Source: Clostridium sp. CAG:411 (GTDB taxonomy: Bacteria; Bacillota; Clostridia; Lachnospirales; Lachnospiraceae). Taken from it: a DNA stretch of 23,480 bases. Location of the stretch: the NCBI GenBank assembly GCA_000437275.1, contig FR899690.1, positions 1-23,480 on the forward strand. The letters run 5' to 3'. The position numbers and the translations under genes were made by a program. This document shows positions 6,719 through 13,496 of this stretch, one piece after another; within the stretch, counting starts at the first letter, position 1, and every line of letters starts with the position of its first letter. Under the pieces are notes generated by a model. That model was given only the letters and a program-made list of their open reading frames with translations, had not been told where the DNA came from and searched no databases.

Positions 6719-7519
6719 ATGAAACTTACAATGCTTGGAACAGGACATGCTATTGTGACGAAATGTTATAATACTTGTTTTGTGTTACAGGAAAATGAGG
6801 ATTATTTTCTGGTTGATGGGGGAGGTGGAAATCAACTTCTTCAGCAGTTAGAAAGAGCAAAAATTGATTGGAAACAAATAAAACATATCTTTGTTACCCA
6901 TAAACATATTGATCATTTATTAGGAATTGTATGGATGATAAGAATGATTTGTCAGGGGATGCTTCATAATACCTATGAAGGAGAAGCTACTATTTATGCA
7001 CATGATGAAGTAATTGGATTACTAAAAGAAATAACGAATAAGTTGCTGTTAAAAAAAGAAACCCAGTTTTTTGATGACAGGTTACATTTTGTCATTGTAG
7101 AAGATGAAGAGGAGAAAACAATTTTAACACATACGGTTCGTTTTTTTGATATTCATTCGGTAAAGGCAAAACAATTTGGTTTTTGCATGGAAATCGGTAA
7201 CGGTGAGAAGTTGACCTGTTGTGGAGATGAACCATACCATGGACAAGGAATGGATTATATCAAAGGAAGTAAGTGGCTGTTGCATGAAGCATTTTGTTTA
7301 CATGCAGAGGCAGATATATTTCATCCTTATGAAAAACAGCATTCTACTGTAAAAGATGCCTGTCAGATTGCAGAACAATTGGGAGTTAAAAATGTATTAC
7401 TTTACCATACAGAGGATAAAAATATAGAAGACCGCAAGGAACTATATAAAAAAGAGGGGCAATGTTATTTTAGTGGGGACATATATATTCCAAAAGATTT
7501 AGAGACAATAGAGTTATAA
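6719..7519 (+). CDS. RNase Z-like metallo-beta-lactamase-fold hydrolase
   Basis: This 266-residue enzyme has the metal-binding signature THKHIDH (His61, His63, Asp65, His66), an N-terminal MLGTGHA strand-turn, DGGGG, a further GDEPYH segment (about residue 166) and a C-terminal YHTED histidine. The shape follows the RNase Z/ElaC-like branch, which binds two zinc ions and cleaves phosphodiester bonds. It is shorter than classical tRNase Z and I see no clear exosite arm, so the substrate (tRNA 3' ends, cyclic nucleotides or other) is open. GGAGG at 6708-6712 supports the ATG. It is the last of three genes separating parA and parB, with 32 bases to parB. Confidence 0.82.
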   Translation: MKLTMLGTGHAIVTKCYNTCFVLQENEDYFLVDGGGGNQLLQQLERAKIDWKQIKHIFVTHKHIDHLLGIVWMIRMICQGMLHNTYEGEATIYAHDEVIGLLKEITNKLLLKKETQFFDDRLHFVIVEDEEEKTILTHTVRFFDIHSVKAKQFGFCMEIGNGEKLTCCGDEPYHGQGMDYIKGSKWLLHEAFCLHAEADIFHPYEKQHSTVKDACQIAEQLGVKNVLLYHTEDKNIEDRKELYKKEGQCYFSGDIYIPKDLETIEL

Positions 7520-7551
7520 TTATATAAATAGAACTGGAAAGGAGCTTAAAA

Positions 7552-8451
7552 ATGGCAAAATCAATGGGATTAGGAAAGGGATTAGATTCAATGATTCCCA
7601 AAAAAATTTCCAAAGAACCAATGAAAAGCAGTAGTAAAGAAGTGTCAAAAGAAAATATGTCCAGAGAAACAATGATAAAAATTACGGACATTGAACCTAA
7701 TCGAGAACAGCCAAGAAGAAAATTTAATGAGGATTCCTTACAGGAATTAGCTGATTCGATTAAACAATATGGCGTATTGCAGGCGTTACTATTACAGAAA
7801 AAAGGAAAAAGCTATGAAATTATAGCAGGAGAAAGACGTTGGAGAGCTGCCAGAATGGCAGGGTTAAAAGAAGTTCCTGCTATTGTAAAAGATTATTCCT
7901 CTCAGGAAGTAATTGAAATTGCACTTATTGAAAATATACAGAGAGAAGACTTGAATCCCATTGAGGAAGCAATGGCATATCAAAAGTTAATCAGTGAATA
8001 CAAGCTAAAACAGGATGAATTGGCAGAGCGTATCTCAAAGAGCAGAACTGCAATTACAAACTCTATGCGTTTATTAAAGCTTTGTCCTAAGGTTCAGGAA
8101 ATGCTTATTGAAGAAATGATTAGCAGTGGACATGCAAGAGCATTGATTCCAATTGAGGATGCAAAAGAGCAGGAGGTTGTTGCACAGAAAGTTTTTGATG
8201 AAAAAATGAGTGTACGTGAAACCGAAGCATTGGTACGAAAACTCCAAAAAGAGCCAAAAGAACTAAAGGAAAAAAAGACAGACAAAATGGAGTTGTTCTA
8301 TAAAGATTTAGAAGAGAAAATAAAGAATGTAATGGGAACGAAAGTTTCTATACAGAAAAAATCAAAGAAAAAAGGAAAAATAGAGATTGAATACTATTCT
8401 CCAGAAGATTTGGAACGTATCATTGAATTGTTAATGTCGATAGAAAAATAA
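7552..8451 (+). CDS. parB: ParB/Spo0J chromosome-partitioning protein
   Basis: This 299-residue CTP-dependent DNA clamp starts with the short ParA-stimulating motif (LGKGLDSMIP, 7-16), then a linker. The N-terminal nucleotide-binding domain follows with IEPNREQPRRKF (47-58), GERRWRAA (93-100) and ENIQREDLNPIEEA (127-140), then the helix-turn-helix that reads parS (about 150-175, DELAERISKSRTAI) and the C-terminal dimerisation region. All core motifs are intact. The two perfect parS sites at 4563 and 5670 are its expected targets. GGAAAGGAGC upstream supports the ATG. The linker contains NMSRET (35-40), coded by DNA resembling parS. It precedes the DUF4446 gene by 66 bases. Confidence 0.95.
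   Translation: MAKSMGLGKGLDSMIPKKISKEPMKSSSKEVSKENMSRETMIKITDIEPNREQPRRKFNEDSLQELADSIKQYGVLQALLLQKKGKSYEIIAGERRWRAARMAGLKEVPAIVKDYSSQEVIEIALIENIQREDLNPIEEAMAYQKLISEYKLKQDELAERISKSRTAITNSMRLLKLCPKVQEMLIEEMISSGHARALIPIEDAKEQEVVAQKVFDEKMSVRETEALVRKLQKEPKELKEKKTDKMELFYKDLEEKIKNVMGTKVSIQKKSKKKGKIEIEYYSPEDLERIIELLMSIEK
7656..7671. promoter_or_regulatory. Degenerate parS-like site inside parB
   Basis: TATGTCCAGAGAAACA matches the parS consensus at 11 of 16 positions, with the right half GAAACA perfect. In this frame a true parS would read NVSRET, and the protein here reads NMSRET. This may be a decayed parS kept only as peptide. Strong ParB binding is not expected. Confidence 0.3.
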
Positions 8452-8517
8452 AATATGTAGTTGAAATACATATGCTAAAAAAGAATGAAAAATAAGAAAG
8501 GATATGGGTAGAGAAAA

Positions 8518-9018
8518 ATGGAATTATTTGATACAATAGGAATAGATGGTAGTTTTGTTGTAATTGGACTGGCTGCGGTAACATTATTATTACTCATTTT
8601 GATTATTGTTTTATTTAGTAAGAATAGTCGATTGAAAAAGAAGTATGAACAGTTTATGCAGGGAGAAAATGCTGCCAGTTTGGAAAAAGCATTTGCAGGA
8701 AAATTTGGGCAGGTAGATGCATTGATAGAAAAAACAAAACAGATTGATGCGCGTTTAGAGAAGATTGATGAGACATTGTTATATACTTACCAGAAAGTCG
8801 GAGTTGTAAGATACGATGCATTCCAGATGGGTGGAAAGTTAAGTTTTGCATTAGCAATGTTAAATGATAAGAACGATGGATTTATTATTAATTCTATGCA
8901 TAGCACAAGAGAGGGATGCTATACATATGTAAAAGAGATAATTAAAGGGGAATCCTTTGTGATTTTAGCAGAGGAAGAAAAAGAAGCTTTGGAGATGGCT
9001 CTTAATTCAAAACTGTAA
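8518..9018 (+). CDS. DUF4446 family membrane-anchored protein
   Basis: This 166-residue protein has an N-terminal transmembrane helix (about 15-34, VVIGLAAVTLLLLILIIVLF) and then a coiled-coil-like stretch (KQIDARLEKIDETL). The DUF4446 core follows: VGVVRYDAFQMGGKLSFALAMLN, a beta-rich segment (DGFIINSMHSTREGCYTYVKE) and an acidic end (AEEEKEALEMAL). Genes of this family commonly sit directly behind parB in Clostridia, as here, but their function is unknown. A single anchor with a cytoplasmic domain would allow a link between membrane and nucleoid; that is inference. The ribosome binding site is modest (AAAGGA well upstream, GTAGAG closer). Confidence 0.85.
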   Translation: MELFDTIGIDGSFVVIGLAAVTLLLLILIIVLFSKNSRLKKKYEQFMQGENAASLEKAFAGKFGQVDALIEKTKQIDARLEKIDETLLYTYQKVGVVRYDAFQMGGKLSFALAMLNDKNDGFIINSMHSTREGCYTYVKEIIKGESFVILAEEEKEALEMALNSKL

Positions 9019-9063
9019 GAAGCGGAATGTCATTATAGTATAAGTGGAGAGAAGTGTCGGGAT

Positions 9064-10131
9064 ATGAGAAAAGTAGCAATAAAAGCGATAAAAGGTGACG
9101 AAATACTGGCGCAGGATATTATTAGCGATTATGATACGTTACTCATGTCTGCAGGTGTTGTCTTGAAAAAAGAGTATGTGCATAGATTAGAGGAATTAGG
9201 AATTCAACATATTTATGTAGATGATGCGTATGCAGAGGGAATTGAAAAAAAAGATATTACAGAAATTAAAATCAAAGAGCAATGTCAAAAAGAAGTACAG
9301 GAGACATTAGATAGATTTGTTTATTGTGGAAACAGTAAACTGGAGGTTTTAAAGGAGGTTGCGCAAGAAATTATTGTAGACCTTTTGGAAGAACCAGAAA
9401 TTATGTTTAATGTAAGTGGAGTGAGACAAAAGTCGGAAAGTGCGTATTCACATTCGATTAATGTTGCAGCATTGGCAGTCTTTATTGCATTGCGAATGAA
9501 TTTAAAAAAAGAAAAGATTCGAGAAATTGCAGTAGGCAGTTTGTTGCATGATATTGGCTATACTTATGTTAATACAGAAATCAAGGATAAAAAGTATACC
9601 GATTTTTCTGATAAAGAAAAAAAAGAAATGCAAATGCATGTTATTTATGGTTATACTGCCATTGAGAATGAAAAATGGTTATCCAATACTGCAAAGGACA
9701 TTATATTGCATCACCATGAATATGTAAATGGAACAGGTTACCCGATGCATATTGATGGTGAAAAAATGCGAATGGGTTCTAAGATTGTAGCTGTATGCGA
9801 TACGTTTGACCGATTGATTTATGGTGTTTTTTCTCCATGTATGAAGGTGCATGAGGCAATTGAATATATTATGTCTAATGCAGGCATAAAGTTTGATTTG
9901 AAGGTTGCCAAAGTATTTAATACCAGTATTGCAGCCTATCCGACTGGAACCATAGTTACTACAAATTATGGGGAAACAGGCATTGTTCTAAGACAGAATA
10001 AAGAACAGCCTACCAGACCAGTAATCCGTATTTTAAAGGATTCAGAGGGAAAGCCTTGCAAAGAATGGTTAGAGAAGGATTTATTAAAAGAATTAAATAT
10101 TTTTATTGAAGATACGGTAGAAGAAATATAG
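9064..10131 (+). CDS. HD-GYP domain cyclic-di-GMP phosphodiesterase
   Basis: This 355-residue cytoplasmic protein has an N-terminal region of about 110 residues with the beta-alpha segment often found before HD-GYP domains (LAQDIISDYDTLLMSAGVVL, then HRLEELGIQHIYV). The HD-GYP domain covers about 120-290. Metal and signature residues are present: YSHS, LLHDIG (His162, Asp163), HHHE (216-219) and the GYP loop NGTGYP (222-227), so it should hydrolyse c-di-GMP to GMP. The C-terminal ~60 residues (GTIVTTNYGETGIVLRQN, then PVIRIL) form a small beta-rich tail usual in the group. It follows DUF4446 by 45 bases and ends the run before a terminator. No receiver or sensor domain is fused. Confidence 0.9.
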   Translation: MRKVAIKAIKGDEILAQDIISDYDTLLMSAGVVLKKEYVHRLEELGIQHIYVDDAYAEGIEKKDITEIKIKEQCQKEVQETLDRFVYCGNSKLEVLKEVAQEIIVDLLEEPEIMFNVSGVRQKSESAYSHSINVAALAVFIALRMNLKKEKIREIAVGSLLHDIGYTYVNTEIKDKKYTDFSDKEKKEMQMHVIYGYTAIENEKWLSNTAKDIILHHHEYVNGTGYPMHIDGEKMRMGSKIVAVCDTFDRLIYGVFSPCMKVHEAIEYIMSNAGIKFDLKVAKVFNTSIAAYPTGTIVTTNYGETGIVLRQNKEQPTRPVIRILKDSEGKPCKEWLEKDLLKELNIFIEDTVEEI

Positions 10132-10170
10132 AATTTAAGTTGCAATTTGTAAAGTATTGCGATATAATTG

Positions 10171-10216
10171 AGGTTGTTGATAAATTGTATTATCAACAGC
10201 CTTTTCTTTTTGTTTT
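10171..10216 (+). terminator. Terminator of the parB-DUF4446-HD-GYP run
   Basis: AGGTTGTTGATAA (10171-10183) and TTATCAACAGCCT (10190-10202) form a 13-bp stem with one G-U pair and a 6-base loop, followed by a T-rich tract. Confidence 0.88.
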
Positions 10217-10264
10217 ATAAGTATAAAAGAAGGAAGAAAAGGAAATAATAGGTGCAAAAATGAA

Positions 10265-10293
10265 TTGTCATTTTAGATTATTCTTAATATTGA
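10265..10293 (+). promoter_or_regulatory. Promoter of the serS T-box transcript
   Basis: TTGTCA (10265-10270) and TATTGA (10288-10293) are 17 bases apart. Transcription would begin near 10300, directly at the T-box leader. The -10 match is weak. Confidence 0.45.
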
Positions 10294-10299
10294 AAAAAT

Positions 10300-10518
10300 T
10301 GGGAAGCTAAGATAGGTGGATTTTCGCAGAGAGTCAACGGTTGGTGTAAGTTGATAAAGGAAACCTGTTGTTCCACTTCCGTCATAAGCCGGTGAGGAAC
10401 CGGAAGGGTGGTAACCTTTATCTTACTAACAAGAGGTCTTTTCCGGAGAAAAGACAATTTGGGTGGCAACGCGGAATTCCTTTCGTCCCATAGCAGGGGG
10501 AAAGTGAATTCTTTTTTT
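10300..10518 (+). promoter_or_regulatory. T-box riboswitch controlling serS
   Basis: This leader RNA binds uncharged tRNA-Ser and prevents termination. Visible parts are a closing helix TAAGATA (10308-10314) with TATCTTA (10419-10425), and the distal AGAGAG bulge (10328-10333) followed by the GGTTGGTG loop between TCAAC and GTTGA. Stem III is GTCTTTTC/GAAAAGAC (10436-10443/10448-10455), and the T-box TTTGGGTGGCAACGCGG is at 10458-10474. TGGC in the T-box fits a tRNA ending GCCA, as expected for tRNA-Ser with G73. The Ser codon UCC at 10372-10374 is the best specifier candidate, but it also fits a helix, so the assignment is uncertain. The 3' end is the terminator 10474-10518. A second GGGTGG-like stretch (10407-10412) is odd. 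Confidence 0.93.
10474..10518 (+). terminator. Regulated terminator of the T-box leader
   Basis: GAATTC (10474-10479) plus CTTTCGTCCC pairs with GGGGGAAAG plus GAATTC (10506-10511), followed by a run of seven T. Its left arm overlaps the bases needed for the antiterminator, as required for a T-box. Confidence 0.9.
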
Positions 10519-10523
10519 GTTTT

Positions 10524-10549
10524 ATAGGAAAGTGTGTCCGATAGAGCAA
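10524..10549 (+). repeat. Short intergenic inverted repeat, copy 2
   Basis: TATAGGA, loop AAGTGTG, then TCCGATA form a hairpin with one mismatch. It continues GAGCAAAA, closely matching the copy at 4590-4614. It lies between the T-box terminator and serS. A further 9-bp hairpin (10561-10569 with 10590-10598) follows before the ribosome binding site. Confidence 0.45.
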
Positions 10550-10665
10550 AAATGCATGGAAAGACCGTATTTAGTCTATATTGTTACCTTACGGTTTTAT
10601 AGGGGCGAAATATGGTATAACAATTGAAATTCATATTATTTTATATAAGAAAGGTGAGTAAAAAC

Positions 10666-11949
10666 ATGTTAGACATCAAGTTATTGAGAAGTGATTTTGA
10701 AGGTGTAGAAAAAGCATTATCTACAAGAAATGAGGAATTTGATTTAAGCAAATTTAAGGATTTGGATGCCAAGAGAAGAGCATTACTTGGTGAAGTAGAA
10801 GCTTTAAAGAGTGAACAAAACAAAGCATCAAAGCAAGTTCCTATTATGAAAAAAGAAGGAAAGGATACAACTGCTTTATTTGAAGAAATGAAACAGTTAT
10901 CAGATAAGATTAAAGATTTAGATGCACAGGTTCGTACTGTAGATGAAGAATTAGATGCATGGATGCTTACAATTCCAAATATCCCTCATCCATCTGTTCC
11001 AGCAGGAAAAAGCGATGAAGAAAATGTAGAGATCCGTAAGTTTGGTGAGCCAACAAAATTTGATTTTGAAGCAAAGGCACATTGGGATATTGGTAAAGAT
11101 TTAGACATTTTAGATCCTGAAATGGGTGCAAAGACAAGTGGTGCTCGTTTTACATTTTATAAAGGATTAGGTGCAAAGCTTGAGAGAGCCATTATGAACT
11201 TCTTCCTTGATGTACATGAAAAACAGGGTTATGAAGAAGTATTCCCTCCTTTTATGGTAAGTAGAGCAAGTATGACAGGTACAGGTCAGTTACCAAAATT
11301 TGAAGAAGATGCATATAAGGTAACAGGTGATGGAAAGGAATATTTCCTTGTTCCTACTGCAGAAGTACCTGTAACAAATATGTATCGTGAGACAATTTTA
11401 GATGGAACAAAACTTCCAATCAAGCATTGTGCATATACAGCATGTTTCCGTGCTGAAGCTGGTTCTGCAGGTCGTGATACAAGAGGATTGATTCGTCAGC
11501 ATCAGTTCAACAAGGTTGAATTAGTTGAATTTTGTAAGCCAGAGGATTCTTATAATGAATTAGAGCGTTTGACAGGAGACGCAGAAGAAGTATTACAGAT
11601 TCTTGGTTTACCATATCGTGTAGTAAAGATTTGTATGGGAGACTTAGGATTTACCGCAGCAATGAAGTATGATATTGAGGTATGGATGCCATCTTATGGT
11701 AGATATGTAGAGATTTCAAGTTGCTCAAACTTTGAAGCATTCCAGGCAAGACGTGCAAATATCAAGTACAAAGATAGTGCAAAGGATAAGGCACAATTCA
11801 TTCATACTTTAAATGGTAGTGGAGTAGCTATTGGTAGAACAACCGCAGCAATCTTGGAAAATTATCAGCAGGCAGATGGAACTGTTGTAATTCCAGAAGC
11901 ACTTCGTAAATACATGAATGGTCGCGAGGTAATTGCTGGAAGAGACTAA
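10666..11949 (+). CDS. serS: Serine--tRNA ligase
   Basis: This 427-residue class II aminoacyl-tRNA synthetase charges tRNA-Ser (and tRNA-Sec where present) with serine. It has an N-terminal antiparallel coiled-coil arm that grips the long variable arm of tRNA-Ser (about 28-100) and a catalytic core. The core has the TAEVPVTNMYR segment, motif 2 (FRAEAGSAGRDTRGLIRQH, near residue 265) and motif 3 (GSGVAIGRTTAAILEN, from residue 384). The length is normal for the family. I chose ATG at 10666 (MLDIKLL, the usual N-terminus) with AGAAAGGTGAG upstream. An in-frame TTG at 10624 would add 14 untypical residues. It is preceded by a T-box leader, so it should be induced by serine starvation, and followed by its own terminator: a single-gene unit. 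Confidence 0.97.
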   Translation: MLDIKLLRSDFEGVEKALSTRNEEFDLSKFKDLDAKRRALLGEVEALKSEQNKASKQVPIMKKEGKDTTALFEEMKQLSDKIKDLDAQVRTVDEELDAWMLTIPNIPHPSVPAGKSDEENVEIRKFGEPTKFDFEAKAHWDIGKDLDILDPEMGAKTSGARFTFYKGLGAKLERAIMNFFLDVHEKQGYEEVFPPFMVSRASMTGTGQLPKFEEDAYKVTGDGKEYFLVPTAEVPVTNMYRETILDGTKLPIKHCAYTACFRAEAGSAGRDTRGLIRQHQFNKVELVEFCKPEDSYNELERLTGDAEEVLQILGLPYRVVKICMGDLGFTAAMKYDIEVWMPSYGRYVEISSCSNFEAFQARRANIKYKDSAKDKAQFIHTLNGSGVAIGRTTAAILENYQQADGTVVIPEALRKYMNGREVIAGRD

Positions 11950-12063
11950 TCCTTCCATTGAAATGTACAAGGTGTGTTTCTTATCGTTAGACAACATCTT
12001 ATTTGCTCAAAAGGGTAGATAAAGTAGAAGAATAAAAAATGCAATAAAACGTGTTTGAATAGA

Positions 12064-12113
12064 AAGAGGAGCAAGTCTTACATCAATAGATATAAGGCTT
12101 GCTCCTTTTGTTT
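12064..12113 (+). terminator. serS terminator
   Basis: AGGAGCAAGTCTTA (12067-12080) pairs over 14 bp (one G-U) with TAAGGCTTGCTCCT (12093-12106), followed by TTTTG TTT. It lies about 115 bases after the serS stop. The intervening 11950-12063 shows nothing recognisable. Confidence 0.85.
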
Positions 12114-12166
12114 AAATAAATCAGTCAAGTTAATACATATATCAAAGGTGCTTCCATTGTGTTTTT

Positions 12167-12823
12167 TTATTTCTTTTTATAGTATAAAACACCTGAATAA
12201 CAGATAGGAATCAGTACCATAAGTGCAAACACTCCTATTAGTATAATGTATAGGTGTTTGACTTCAAGCAAGGAACAAAATACGGTAATAAAACCACCGA
12301 ATACCCAAATCCAGCCAGCCAGGCGATGGGTATGGTACCAGTTATCTGCATTGTTCAGAGTCCACGGAACTCGAATGCCAATGGTGTTGTTCTGTTGGCA
12401 TTTCGGAAGATAATTTCCTATGGAAATCAACAGCAATCCAAGAAAAAGAAGGGTAGCTAGTTTCGTATTTACTCCATTGTGAAGTGCAGAACCATAAATG
12501 CAAAAACTACATAAGAGTGACACCGCAGGGCAAATATAAAGTATTAGCTTAAATACTTTTGGACTCAAGTTTTTGTGTCTTGGATCAAGGAATGTAAATA
12601 CAACACAAAATAGGTGAATCACCAACACAAGAATAGGTAACCCAAAAACAGTGAGTGCCTTTGGACTGTATTTGTCAGGTTTCCCATTTGCGGCAAAGTG
12701 TGTAGGAAGTTGTTCGGGAAGTTTATTCCAAAATAAAAGTCCTGCCAGGATAGGCAATAAAATTAAAATGCTTGTTAGGATAATATTCTTTTTGTATGTG
12801 TTCCATTTTTCAAATTTTTTCAT
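12167..12823 (-). CDS. SdpI-family membrane protein (DUF1648 + SdpI)
   Basis: This 218-residue protein has about six transmembrane helices. The N-terminal half carries the DUF1648 signature (LPTHFAANGKPDKYSPK, about 39-55). The C-terminal half carries the SdpI signature: GNYLPKCQQNNTIGIR, PWTL, then WYHTHRLAGW. Bacillus subtilis SdpI gives immunity to the SdpC killing peptide and, when bound to it, sequesters the repressor SdpR at the membrane. Many Firmicutes carry SdpI-like proteins without SdpC, and none is seen here. AGGAGG 6-7 bases upstream fixes the ATG. The ArsR-type gene upstream on the same strand (172 bases away) is the SdpR counterpart, so signal transduction by repressor capture is plausible. 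The ligand is unknown. Confidence 0.88.
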   Translation of the reverse strand: MKKFEKWNTYKKNIILTSILILLPILAGLLFWNKLPEQLPTHFAANGKPDKYSPKALTVFGLPILVLVIHLFCVVFTFLDPRHKNLSPKVFKLILYICPAVSLLCSFCIYGSALHNGVNTKLATLLFLGLLLISIGNYLPKCQQNNTIGIRVPWTLNNADNWYHTHRLAGWIWVFGGFITVFCSLLEVKHLYIILIGVFALMVLIPICYSGVLYYKKK

Positions 12824-12995
12824 AATGAACCTCCTTTTTGAAGTTGTTTTGTTAAAAAATATTTATTGATACAACCTTTTTTCATTTTATAATAGATGGT
12901 TTGGTTGTAATTCTATTGTCTTGTTTGCTTTGTAAATAGTAGGATGTTAAAGTTAATCGTACTTAATTGTAGTAAAAAATAGAGTATCAACTTGG

Positions 12996-13259
12996 TCAAT
13001 TATCACGCAGTTGAGCAAGCCAAAGCATCGTTTCTTCCACTACAGAAGTATTCAATTGATAGTAAATAAAGTTCTTTTCTTTTTCTTCTGTTATTAAATC
13101 TGCTTTTTTCAAAATCCGAAGATGATAGGAAATCGTGGCTCCTGTCATATTGAAATTGCTGCCGATTTCACCAGCAGACAAGCGTTTATTTTTCAGAAGC
13201 ATTAAAATATCTCTCCGCACTGGATCAGATAAAGCCTTAAAGGTATTGGCAAAACTCAT
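12996..13259 (-). CDS. ArsR-family repressor, SdpR-like
   Basis: This 87-residue winged helix-turn-helix protein reads MSFANTFKALSDPVRRDILMLL and KRLSAGEIGSNFNMTGATISYHLRILKKADLI, then a beta wing (EEKEKNFIYYQLNTS) and a dimerisation helix. No Cys/His metal site typical of ArsR or SmtB is present, matching the SdpR type that responds to membrane capture rather than metals. GGAGG just upstream fixes the ATG. Its promoter is flanked by two near-identical palindromes, the likely autorepression sites. It sits upstream of the SdpI-like gene on the same strand. The 172-bp spacer between them has no obvious terminator but includes AT-rich promoter-like sequence, so sdpI may also have its own start. 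Confidence 0.88.
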   Translation of the reverse strand: MSFANTFKALSDPVRRDILMLLKNKRLSAGEIGSNFNMTGATISYHLRILKKADLITEEKEKNFIYYQLNTSVVEETMLWLAQLRDN

Positions 13260-13278
13260 GGCAACCTCCTTAAAAAGT

Positions 13279-13298
13279 AGTTAGAAAATTTTCTAAAT
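13279..13298. promoter_or_regulatory. Operator palindrome downstream of the sdpR-like -10 box
   Basis: TTAGA, six bases AAATTT, TCTAA form a 16-base perfect palindrome (13281-13296), within a 20-base frame matching the second site. It lies 2 bases from the -10 box, over the expected transcription start. Confidence 0.6.
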
Positions 13299-13300
13299 AC

Positions 13301-13329
13301 ATTCTAGTTCTGCGTAAGTAAAAAGTCAA
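13301..13329 (-). promoter_or_regulatory. Promoter of the sdpR-like gene
   Basis: On the minus strand TTGACT (complement of 13324-13329), then 17 bases, then TAGAAT (complement of 13301-13306). It lies between the two palindromes. Confidence 0.75.
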
Positions 13330-13334
13330 TATCT

Positions 13335-13354
13335 ATTTAGAAAAAAATCTAAAT
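13335..13354. promoter_or_regulatory. Operator palindrome upstream of the sdpR-like -35 box
   Basis: ATTTAGA, six A, TCTAAAT is a palindrome with the same half-sites and same 6-base spacing as the site at 13279-13298. It lies 5 bases upstream of the -35 box. The two centres are 56 bases apart. Confidence 0.6.
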
Positions 13355-13420
13355 ACTATGTATTGGCGTACATAAGGGAAAAGAACGTGTTTATTTTTTT
13401 AGAAAAATAAAAAAGAGGGC

Positions 13421-13450
13421 TTGCATAGAAGTGGTAACTTTTACTACAAT
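13421..13450 (+). promoter_or_regulatory. Promoter of the S66 peptidase gene
   Basis: TTGCAT (13421-13426) and TACAAT (13445-13450) are 18 bases apart, about 46 bases before the start codon. Confidence 0.45.
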
Positions 13451-13496
13451 ACAAGAGGATTTTATTTATATAGTTTAGTAAAGGGAGGGAATATGA

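Noticed and set aside
8453..8473. Hairpin ATATGTA/TACATAT just after parB
   Set aside because: The stem is AT-only and no T-run follows in the direction of transcription, so it is not called a terminator. Transcription into the DUF4446 gene is likely.
12254..12460. Plus-strand 68-codon ORF inside the SdpI-like gene
   Set aside because: It is the antisense shadow of a well-supported membrane protein gene.
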